NCBI GenBank assembly: GCA_021812745.1
Contig: JAKAMS010000138.1
Coordinates: 1 to 6,777 of the forward strand
Source of the DNA: Bacteroidota bacterium
GTDB lineage: Bacteria; Bacteroidota; Ignavibacteria; Ignavibacteriales; Melioribacteraceae
Length of the DNA: 6,777 nt
Direction: 5' to 3'
Shown: positions 1-5,242 of the stretch, piece by piece
Layout: every line of letters begins with the position of its first letter
Numbering within the stretch: the first letter of the stretch is position 1
Made by a program: the position numbers and the translations under genes
Notes under the pieces: model-generated
What the model was told of the DNA's origin: nothing
The model's database searches: none
The model's input: the letters and a program-made list of their open reading frames with translations, nothing else

Positions 1-2
1 CA

Positions 3-407
3 AAAAATCCGGAAGATTACGGAGTAATTGTTGCAGAAAATATGTTCGGTGATATTATCAGCGATGGGTTCGCCGGATTAATTGGAGGACTTGGTTTTGC
101 TTGCAGCGCAAACATAGGAGAAGAAGTTGCTGTCTTTGAACCAACTCATGGTTCTGCCCCGAAGTATGAAAAGTTAAATCCATCAATTGTAAATCCTATT
201 GCAATGTTTATGAGTGCATGCATGATGCTGGATCATATTGGAGAAAAAGAAATTGCAACAAAGATTCGTAAAGCAATAGCAAAAGTTGTTGAAGAAGGGA
301 AAGTGCGTACTTACGATATGATGAAACTGCGAGGCGGTGCAGATGTTTTTGTAAAAGGCGCTGCCACAACTCAGCAAATGACAGATGCAGTGATTTCAAA
401 ATTGTAA
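3..407 (+). CDS. icd: Isocitrate dehydrogenase, isocitrate/isopropylmalate dehydrogenase family (C-terminal part, 5' end outside window)
   Basis: The reading frame is open from the left edge, so this is the last 134 codons of a longer gene (the family is usually about 330-420 residues). What is seen: NMFGDIISDGFAG carries the two aspartates that bind the divalent metal and substrate in this family, followed by GGLGFACSANIG, the cofactor-site loop HGSAPKY, then a helical C-terminus ending near ATTQQMTDAVI. Known of the family: decarboxylating oxidation of isocitrate (or isopropylmalate, homoisocitrate, tartrate) with NAD(P)+ in the cytosol. Isocitrate is the favoured substrate because an aconitase-type gene and citrate lyase genes follow on the same strand. 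The loop that decides the substrate lies upstream of the window, so homoisocitrate dehydrogenase remains possible. Lys-Tyr after HGSAP matches the NADP-specific E. coli enzyme rather than the Asp-Ile usual in NAD enzymes, which hints at NADP+ use. Confidence 0.82.
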   Translation, partial: KNPEDYGVIVAENMFGDIISDGFAGLIGGLGFACSANIGEEVAVFEPTHGSAPKYEKLNPSIVNPIAMFMSACMMLDHIGEKEIATKIRKAIAKVVEEGKVRTYDMMKLRGGADVFVKGAATTQQMTDAVISKL

Positions 408-413
408 AAAGCT

Positions 414-462
414 AGAAGCAAGAGGTAAGAGGTTTTATTCTAACCTCTCGCGTCTTGCCTCT
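414..462. repeat. Imperfect palindrome, gene-less relative of the arms around the four-helix-bundle gene
   Basis: Two 21-nt arms (414-434 purine-rich, 442-462 pyrimidine-rich) match as inverted repeats at 17 of 21 positions around a 7-nt spacer. The inner 7 bp (AGAGGTT/AACCTCT) are perfect. It fills the gap between the dehydrogenase stop and the ribosome binding site of the HD gene. There is no clean T-tract after the right arm, so a classical terminator is unlikely, although the transcript could fold here. The left arm (GCAAGAGGTAAGAGG, 418-432) recurs inverted at 1412-1426 with one mismatch, and GCCTCTTAC recurs directly at 457-465 and 1411-1419. It therefore looks like a member of a dispersed repeat family rather than a local accident. 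Confidence 0.7.
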
Positions 463-465
463 TAC

Positions 466-469
466 GGAG
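466..469 (+). promoter_or_regulatory. Ribosome binding site that fixes the HD-gene start
   Basis: GGAG lies 6 nt before ATG 476. It favours that ATG over an in-frame TTG at 455, which has no such site and sits inside the palindrome arm. Confidence 0.65.
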
Positions 470-475
470 ATACAA

Positions 476-1009
476 ATGAAAGACAAAGTAAAAAAAATCT
501 GGCCGGAACTTGATTGGATCAAAGATAATTCCTTACGTGAAAAAACTTTGAATGCGTGGACTTACGCAATTGAAAATTCAGTTCTTACTTCGGAAGATTT
601 GGAAATTATTCCGTTCTCTCTTCTCATTAAAGATTGTAAAATTTCTTTTATGAATCACAAGCGTACTTGTGTTCAGCTTGCGGTTGATATTGCCAATACT
701 ATGAAGAAAAACTTTGGCGATGCTATAAAAATAAATATGGATTTTTTAATCGCGGGTGCTATTCTGATTGATGTAGGTAAATTGATTGAATATGAAAAAG
801 TTGATGGAAAAATAAAAACCAGCAAAGCCGGCGATCTTGTACGTCATCCGTTCAGCGGACAAGCAATTGCGGCACGCTTTGATCTGCCTTTTGAAGTCCA
901 GCATATTATTGCAACTCATTCAAAAGAAGGCGATCTCGGCAAACGCACAGTTGAATCAATCATTGTTCATCACGCGGATTTTGTATCGTTTGAACCGTTT
1001 AAAGCGTGA
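476..1009 (+). CDS. Small HD-superfamily protein with a degenerate HD dyad
   Basis: The protein has 177 residues, is soluble and all-helical in character, with no signal peptide or membrane segment. The ATG is chosen because GGAG precedes it. The family pattern is visible in order: His61 (NHKRTC), the dyad segment AGAILIDVGKLIEYE (residues 93-107), RHPFSG with His124, ATHSKEG with His148, and VHHADF with His165/His166 and Asp168. HD proteins usually bind one or two metal ions and hydrolyse phosphate esters or anhydrides. The dyad is normally His-Asp, but here it reads Ile98-Asp99, so one metal ligand is missing while the others remain. The gene may encode an altered hydrolase or a binding or regulatory protein. 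It sits between the dehydrogenase and the aconitase on the same strand, suggesting co-transcription and a metabolic or regulatory link to them. The stop codon lies at the edge of the following repeat arm. Its exact substrate is unknown. Confidence 0.8.
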   Translation: MKDKVKKIWPELDWIKDNSLREKTLNAWTYAIENSVLTSEDLEIIPFSLLIKDCKISFMNHKRTCVQLAVDIANTMKKNFGDAIKINMDFLIAGAILIDVGKLIEYEKVDGKIKTSKAGDLVRHPFSGQAIAARFDLPFEVQHIIATHSKEGDLGKRTVESIIVHHADFVSFEPFKA

Positions 1010-1011
1010 GA

Positions 1012-1028
1012 TGCAAGAAGTGAGAAGT
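1012..1028. repeat. Left inverted arm of the four-helix-bundle cassette
   Basis: TGCAAGAAGTGAGAAGT pairs with the arm at 1397-1413 (13 of 17 positions). It also carries the only purine-rich ribosome-binding-like stretch (GAGAAG) before ATG 1031, so the arm seems to serve as the leader of the enclosed gene. Confidence 0.55.
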
Positions 1029-1030
1029 CT

Positions 1031-1393
1031 ATGCAACTAAGTCATAAAAATTTAGAAGTTTGGAAATTCAGTATAGAGTTGATAGATAAAATTTATTCCT
1101 TAACAAAGAAATTTCCTAAGGAAGAATTATTTGGTTTAACAAATCAGTTGCGTCGTGCTTCAGTCTCAATCACATCTAATCTTTCAGAAGGATTATCAAG
1201 AACATCATCATTAGAAAAATGTAGGTTTTTGGAGATTGCACGTTCTTCGCTAGTTGAGATTGATACTCAATTAGTAATTTCAGAAAGACTCAAGTATTGT
1301 TCCGCTAAAGAATTGGAAGAAATAGAACCTTTACTTAATAGCATATTTGCAATGATTACAGCACTTATTAAAAAAATCAAAAATAAAAATTAG
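1031..1393 (+). CDS. Four-helix-bundle protein of the IVS / S23 family
   Basis: The protein has 120 residues, the usual size for this family. Recognisable stretches are LEVWKFSIELIDKIYSLT near the start, FPKEELFGLTNQLRRASVSI in the middle (an amphipathic helix rich in Arg and Ser), then SNLSEGLSR and EIARSSLVEIDTQL, with a lysine-rich end. Known of the family: members are encoded inside intervening sequences of 23S rRNA in Leptospira and relatives, and in free-standing copies in many genomes. The same fold serves as the accessory protein Avd of diversity-generating retroelements, and basic surfaces suggest nucleic acid binding. No reverse transcriptase or template repeat is visible here, so an Avd role is not supported. 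It has nothing obvious to do with the metabolic genes around it, and its flanking inverted arms make it look like an insertion. Its function is unknown. Confidence 0.85.
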   Translation: MQLSHKNLEVWKFSIELIDKIYSLTKKFPKEELFGLTNQLRRASVSITSNLSEGLSRTSSLEKCRFLEIARSSLVEIDTQLVISERLKYCSAKELEEIEPLLNSIFAMITALIKKIKNKN

Positions 1394-1396
1394 AAT

Positions 1397-1413
1397 ACTT
1401 CTAGCTTCTCGCC
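1397..1413. repeat. Right inverted arm of the four-helix-bundle cassette
   Basis: ACTTCTAGCTTCTCGCC begins 3 nt after the stop codon of the four-helix-bundle gene and is inverted relative to 1012-1028. The adjoining 1412-1426 stretch is the reverse complement of 418-432 at 14 of 15 positions, tying this arm to the palindrome upstream of the HD gene. Confidence 0.55.
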
Positions 1414-1437
1414 TCTTACCTTTTGCTAGAATCTTTT

Positions 1438-1443
1438 GGAGAG
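1438..1443 (+). promoter_or_regulatory. Ribosome binding site that fixes the aconitase start
   Basis: GGAGAG lies 6 nt before ATG 1450. An in-frame TTG at 1423 would place extra residues over this site and over the repeat arm, so the ATG is preferred. Confidence 0.7.
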
Positions 1444-1449
1444 AAAAAA

Positions 1450-3423
1450 ATGAACCAGACTCTAATTGAAAAGATTTCGCAAAAACATGCAGTCGGACTA
1501 ATGCCTAACCAGTTTGTTCATGCCGGAGATTATATTTCGATTCGGCCAGCTTACGTGATGACTCATGATAATACAGGCGCTGTAATTCCAAAATTCAAAA
1601 GCATTGGTGCTACTAAACTTGCTAATCCCCACCAAGTTGTTCATACACTTGATCATGACATTCAGAACAAAGACGAGAAAAATTTAACGAAGTACAAAAA
1701 AATTGAAGAGTTCTCAAAATCAATGGGCGCTGATTTTTATCCAGCGGGACGGGGTATCGGTCATCAAATTATGATTGAAGAAGGTTATGCTTGGCCAGGT
1801 AATATGTCGGTTGCATCGGATAGCCATTCAAATATGTACGGCGGAATTGGGTGTCTGGGAACTCCGATTGTTAGAACGGATGCGGCGGCAATCTGGGCAA
1901 CAACTAGAACATGGTGGCAAGTACCTCCGATTGCTAAAGTTGAATTGAAAGGAAAACTTAAATCCGGCGTAACAGGTAAGGATGTTATAATAGCATTGTG
2001 CGGATTTTTCAACCATGATGAAGTTTTGAATCATGCAATCGAATTTACCGGAGACGGAGTAAAAGAATTAGCTATTGATCAACGGCTCACAATTGCCAAC
2101 ATGACAACGGAATGGGGTGCTATGGCTGGAGTTTTTCCAATTGACGATATTACAATTAATTGGTTGAAAACTCGTGCAAAGTTTATAAAAGTTCGAGGTC
2201 TTCAAGGAGTTACTTCCGACATTGATGGTAATGGAATTCATCCGCGCATTAATGAAAAAAGAATTTCCGAACTAGAAAAAGATTTACCAAGCTTAAAAGC
2301 TGATCTTAATGCATTTTACGCAAAAGAATTAACAATAGATCTTGCGTCAATCGAACCGCATGTTTCCGGACCGAATACTGTTAAAACAATGACTTCAATC
2401 TCTGAGATTATAGAGAAGAAAGTGAAAATCAATAAAGCATATCTGCTTTCTTGTGTTAACTCGCGTGTTGACGATCTCGCAGAAGCAGCATCAATCATCA
2501 GAGGCAAAAAAATTGCTGAACATGTTAAATTTTATATTGCCGCTGCATCGAGCGAAGTCCAAGCCGAAAGTGAGAAACGAGGCGATTGGAAAATTCTTTT
2601 GGATTCAGGGGCAATTCCTCTTCCGCCAAGCTGCGGACCATGCATTGGTCTTGGAACCGGATTATTGGAAGATGGTGAAGTTGGAATTTCGGCAACAAAC
2701 AGAAACTTCAAAGGAAGAATGGGTTCTCCAAATGCACAAGCTTATCTTGCTTCACCGGGAGTTGTGGCTGCATCTGCCGTTTCCGGTTTTATCAATTTTG
2801 ATTTTGGAAATTCATCCGGAAAAATTTTAAGTGAAATAAAAACAAATGTGAAATCAGTAAAGACAAAATCTGCAGTTAGAATTATTGATGGTTTTCCTTC
2901 TCAAGTCGAGGGTGAATTAATATTCTGTTATCAGGATAATTTAAATACAGACGGAATATATCCGGGTAAGTACACTTACAATGACGATATGACTCCTCAA
3001 GACCAGGCAAAAGTTGTGATGGAAAATTACGATCCGGAATTTGGAAAAATGGTAGACAACGGAGACATACTTGTCGGCGGCTTCAATTTTGGAACCGGAA
3101 GTTCACGTGAACAAGCTGCTACAGCATTGAAGTACCGCGGAATCCGTTTAGTGGTTGCCGGTTCATTCAACGAAACATACAAACGCAATGCGCTTAATAA
3201 CGGTTTTCTTGTAATTGAATGCCCTGAATTAGTTAGTGACCTCAAACTAAAATTCGGGAATGAGAAACTCTCAGTGGAAACAGAGATAATTGCAAAGATA
3301 GACTTCCAAAATTCTTTATTAGTCACAGAAGAGAAGTCCTATTCGATTGATCCGGTAGGCGAAGCAGCACAAGAATTAATTGTTACCTGCGGATTAGAAA
3401 ATTGGGTGAGGAAGAATTTATAA
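1450..3423 (+). CDS. Aconitase-superfamily hydro-lyase of the fungal Lys4 (homoaconitase) type, probably acting as aconitate hydratase
   Basis: The protein is a complete single chain of 657 residues. It holds an N-terminal catalytic region and a C-terminal swivel domain in one polypeptide, unlike the two-subunit isopropylmalate isomerases. Iron-sulfur ligands are seen at Cys335 (LLSCVNSR) and Cys395/Cys398 (PPSCGPCIG), consistent with a [4Fe-4S] cluster. Lys4-like stretches include YVMTHDNTGAVIPKFKSIGA (35-54), FYPAGRGIGHQIMIEEGY (96-113), ASDSHSNMYGGIG (122-134) and LTIANMTTEWGA (213-224). GFNFGTGSSREQAA (544-557) marks the swivel domain. Known of the family: stereospecific dehydration and rehydration of citrate or homocitrate through the cis-aconitate-type intermediate. 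The citrate lyase and dehydrogenase neighbours argue for citrate/isocitrate. The fungal Lys4 resemblance argues for homocitrate, as in alpha-aminoadipate lysine synthesis. No homocitrate synthase is visible. I favour aconitase, with substrate uncertain. It is cytosolic and oxygen-sensitive by analogy. Confidence 0.88.
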   Translation: MNQTLIEKISQKHAVGLMPNQFVHAGDYISIRPAYVMTHDNTGAVIPKFKSIGATKLANPHQVVHTLDHDIQNKDEKNLTKYKKIEEFSKSMGADFYPAGRGIGHQIMIEEGYAWPGNMSVASDSHSNMYGGIGCLGTPIVRTDAAAIWATTRTWWQVPPIAKVELKGKLKSGVTGKDVIIALCGFFNHDEVLNHAIEFTGDGVKELAIDQRLTIANMTTEWGAMAGVFPIDDITINWLKTRAKFIKVRGLQGVTSDIDGNGIHPRINEKRISELEKDLPSLKADLNAFYAKELTIDLASIEPHVSGPNTVKTMTSISEIIEKKVKINKAYLLSCVNSRVDDLAEAASIIRGKKIAEHVKFYIAAASSEVQAESEKRGDWKILLDSGAIPLPPSCGPCIGLGTGLLEDGEVGISATNRNFKGRMGSPNAQAYLASPGVVAASAVSGFINFDFGNSSGKILSEIKTNVKSVKTKSAVRIIDGFPSQVEGELIFCYQDNLNTDGIYPGKYTYNDDMTPQDQAKVVMENYDPEFGKMVDNGDILVGGFNFGTGSSREQAATALKYRGIRLVVAGSFNETYKRNALNNGFLVIECPELVSDLKLKFGNEKLSVETEIIAKIDFQNSLLVTEEKSYSIDPVGEAAQELIVTCGLENWVRKNL

Positions 3424-3718
3424 TTGCGAACCTGGCTTCCGGCAGACAAGGTTGAGAATTGCTAATTCTCTGCTTGATTCATCAATAATAAGACACATAT
3501 TTACTGAAATTAGATTGCTAAACTGAAATCAAAACAATAATTTTAGATCAGAATTATTCATCAATAGCTAATTATGCTAAAGAAAAAATCAAATACTTCG
3601 CGGCAACTCTTTCCCTGGCTTAACTTTCCTAAAATTTTCGAAACCAACTGGCAAAATAAATAAGCTTCCCTTTCCGTTTATCTTTTTCACTTTACACTAC
3701 AAAACAAGGGAAACAAAT
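3424..3718. other. 295-bp gap before the prpD-like gene; likely promoter region
   Basis: This is the longest non-coding stretch in the window and the natural place for a promoter of the prpD-citDE-citF group. It holds two hairpins just after the aconitase stop, an 11-bp direct repeat ATTCATCAATA (3477-3487 and 3556-3566), and an 8-bp direct repeat ACTGAAAT (3503-3510 and 3522-3529, 19 bp apart). No tRNA-like or riboswitch-like fold was recognised. No strong promoter consensus was found: TACACT at 3693-3698 is only a weak -10 candidate with a poor -35. AAGGG at 3706-3710 is the ribosome binding site for the gene at 3719. Confidence 0.5.
3429..3470 (+). terminator. Two tandem hairpins after the aconitase gene (possible weak terminator)
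   Basis: AACCTGG (3429-3435) can pair with CAAGGTT (3447-3453) with one wobble. Directly after it, GAGAATT (3454-3460) and AATTCTC (3464-3470) form a perfect 7-bp stem with a 3-nt loop. The position, 5 nt past the stop, suits a terminator or a transcript-end stabiliser. The second stem is AT-rich and the following TGCTTGATTC is not a proper U-tract, so termination may be partial or factor-assisted. Confidence 0.3.
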
Positions 3719-5242
3719 ATGGAAAAATCCATTGCACGAGTAATATCGGAATTTGCTGTTAAACTGAAATACGAAGACTTACCGGAAAATGTAATTCACG
3801 AAGCAAAAAGATATTTGTATGATTCGATTGGTTGCGCTTACGGTGCATATAAGACAAAAGACGTAAACATTATCCGCGGTATTTATAAACAGATGGGCGG
3901 AAAACCGGAAGCTTCAGTAATTGCTTTCGGCGAAAAAATACCGGCTGTAAATGCAACGCTTATAAACTCATTGATGATACGGTCTCTCGACTTCAATGAT
4001 ATTTACTGGAAAGAAGATCCATCGCATCCATCCGATATAATCCCGGCAGCATTATCAACTGCCGAACAAACCAATACATCAATGAAAGACGTGATTGTTG
4101 CTATTGTTCTCGCTTATGAGTTTGAACAACGAATGTGCTTATTTGCAAAACCCGGAGCGCGCGAACGTAAATGGCATCATGCTACACTCACGCAGTTCGT
4201 TTCTCCAATTATTTCCGGAAAAATCCTTGGTCTAACAGTTGACCAAATGGTAAATGCAATAGGCATAAGCGGTTCACACAATCATACAATTGGATGTCCC
4301 ACCGCCGGCAGATTAACGATGATGAAAAATACAGTTGACCCGATGGCAGTTCAATCCGGAGTTTTTGCTGCATTGATGGCAATGAAAGGTTACAGCGGAA
4401 CAGAAAAAGTTTTTGAAGGTAAAGAAGGATTCATGGATTGCTTCGGCGGATGGGATCCTATAAATGAAATTATGAAACCGGTTATTATGAAAGGTCGTGA
4501 TAGTGAATCCGAATGGGCTTGGGATATAGATGCTTTAACCGGTGGTTTAGGCAAGAGTTGGAAAATTTTGGAGTGCAGCATGAAAGCATTTCCTACAGAA
4601 GCATTGACTCACACTCATATTTCGGCAACACTGAAAACAATTGTTAATCATGACATCAAATATGATGAGATAGAAACCGTAACAATTACAACTATTGCAA
4701 GAGCATGTGATATTTTATTTGATACGAATAAATACCGTCCTGAATCACGCGAAACTGCAGATCATTCACTTCCCTATTGTATTGCAGCAGCAATTGTTGA
4801 CAGAAAAATTACAACGCAATCTTTCTCAGATGAAAAAATGAAGGATCCAAGAATTTGGGAAGTGATTGATAAGATTAAAGGTGTGGTTTCACAAGAATTT
4901 GAAAGTATGTTCCCGGCAAAACAGCCGTCAAGAGTCGTTATCAAGACAAAAGACGGAAGAGAATTTTCGGAATATTTAGAATACCCGAAAGGCGATCCGC
5001 GAGAACCGATGACAATGGAAGACCTTGAAAATAAATTCAACGCTCTTTCAGAAAAAATACTTTCACAAAAACGGCAAAAAGAAATTAAGAATATGATTTT
5101 TGATTGTGATAAATTGAATGCAAGATATTTTATGAGCAAGTTGGCACTCAAACAAAAATCTCAGAAGAAAAAAGATTCAGTTATTAAAAAGGTGAAAAAT
5201 GCCGGAAGTAAAAAAAACATCAGCCGGAAAGCGCGGAGATAA
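3719..5242 (+). CDS. MmgE/PrpD-family protein (2-methylcitrate dehydratase-like) with a lysine-rich C-terminal tail
   Basis: The protein has 507 residues, slightly longer than E. coli PrpD (about 480). The ATG follows AAGGG at good spacing. Family hallmarks are IRSLDFNDIYW (87-97), HPSDIIPAALS (103-113), the histidine-rich turn ISGSHNHT (183-190), GRLTMMKN (197-204) and ADHSLPYCIAAAIVD (347-361). Known of the family: cofactor-free enzymes including 2-methylcitrate dehydratase and cis-aconitate decarboxylase, all acting on citrate-like tricarboxylates. Because citrate lyase subunits follow directly and an aconitase precedes, the substrate is probably citrate, aconitate, methylcitrate or citramalate-like; the sequence does not decide. 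No prpB or prpC gene is in view to support propionate use. The last 33 or so residues (about 475-507) are mostly Lys, Ser, Arg and Asn, unlike the fold. They run 44 bp into the next gene, so they may be a spurious extension or a translational-coupling device. Confidence 0.85.
   Translation: MEKSIARVISEFAVKLKYEDLPENVIHEAKRYLYDSIGCAYGAYKTKDVNIIRGIYKQMGGKPEASVIAFGEKIPAVNATLINSLMIRSLDFNDIYWKEDPSHPSDIIPAALSTAEQTNTSMKDVIVAIVLAYEFEQRMCLFAKPGARERKWHHATLTQFVSPIISGKILGLTVDQMVNAIGISGSHNHTIGCPTAGRLTMMKNTVDPMAVQSGVFAALMAMKGYSGTEKVFEGKEGFMDCFGGWDPINEIMKPVIMKGRDSESEWAWDIDALTGGLGKSWKILECSMKAFPTEALTHTHISATLKTIVNHDIKYDEIETVTITTIARACDILFDTNKYRPESRETADHSLPYCIAAAIVDRKITTQSFSDEKMKDPRIWEVIDKIKGVVSQEFESMFPAKQPSRVVIKTKDGREFSEYLEYPKGDPREPMTMEDLENKFNALSEKILSQKRQKEIKNMIFDCDKLNARYFMSKLALKQKSQKKKDSVIKKVKNAGSKKNISRKARR
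5190..5194 (+). promoter_or_regulatory. Ribosome binding site of citDE inside the prpD-like gene
   Basis: AGGTG lies 4 nt before ATG 5199 and inside the upstream reading frame. This supports the 44-bp overlap and translational coupling of the two genes. Confidence 0.55.

Larger units (their letters stand above)
1012..1413. mobile_element. Candidate cassette: four-helix-bundle gene enclosed by inverted arms
   Basis: The four-helix-bundle gene is enclosed by a purine-rich left arm (1012-1028, TGCAAGAAGTGAGAAGT) and a pyrimidine-rich right arm (1397-1413, ACTTCTAGCTTCTCGCC) whose reverse complement matches it at 13 of 17 positions. The right side continues as CCTCTTACC, so the true border may lie near 1426. 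Removing the unit would bring the HD gene and the aconitase gene close together, as expected for one operon. No transposase is present, so any movement would need help from elsewhere. That it is mobile is inference; the arms and the enclosed gene are seen directly. Confidence 0.4.

Noticed and set aside
414..462. CRISPR repeat or classical rho-independent terminator
   Set aside because: There is no regular repeat-spacer spacing, and no T-tract follows the right arm.
455..475. TTG-initiated extension of the HD protein
   Set aside because: No ribosome binding site precedes it, and it lies in the repeat arm; ATG 476 has GGAG at 6-nt spacing.
1031..1393. Diversity-generating retroelement accessory gene (Avd)
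   Set aside because: The fold is related, but no reverse transcriptase, template repeat or variable repeat is found in the window.
1423..1449. TTG-initiated extension of the aconitase
   Set aside because: It overlaps the repeat and the ribosome binding site of ATG 1450; the added residues match nothing in the family.
3574..3663. 29-codon open frame in the gap before the prpD-like gene
   Set aside because: No ribosome binding site, no recognisable motif, and a length expected by chance in AT-rich DNA.
3645..3668. Sigma-54-like promoter around TGGCA
   Set aside because: The GG-to-GC spacing is 12 rather than 10 nt and no activator gene is visible.
3671..3698. Sigma-70-like promoter (TTTCCG, 16 bp, TACACT) before the prpD-like gene
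   Set aside because: The -35 match is poor and many equal candidates occur in this AT-rich stretch; kept only as a weak note.
4774..5151. Long open frames on the minus strand inside the prpD-like gene and elsewhere
   Set aside because: They lie wholly opposite strongly recognisable genes, have no family motifs, and read as codon-bias shadows.
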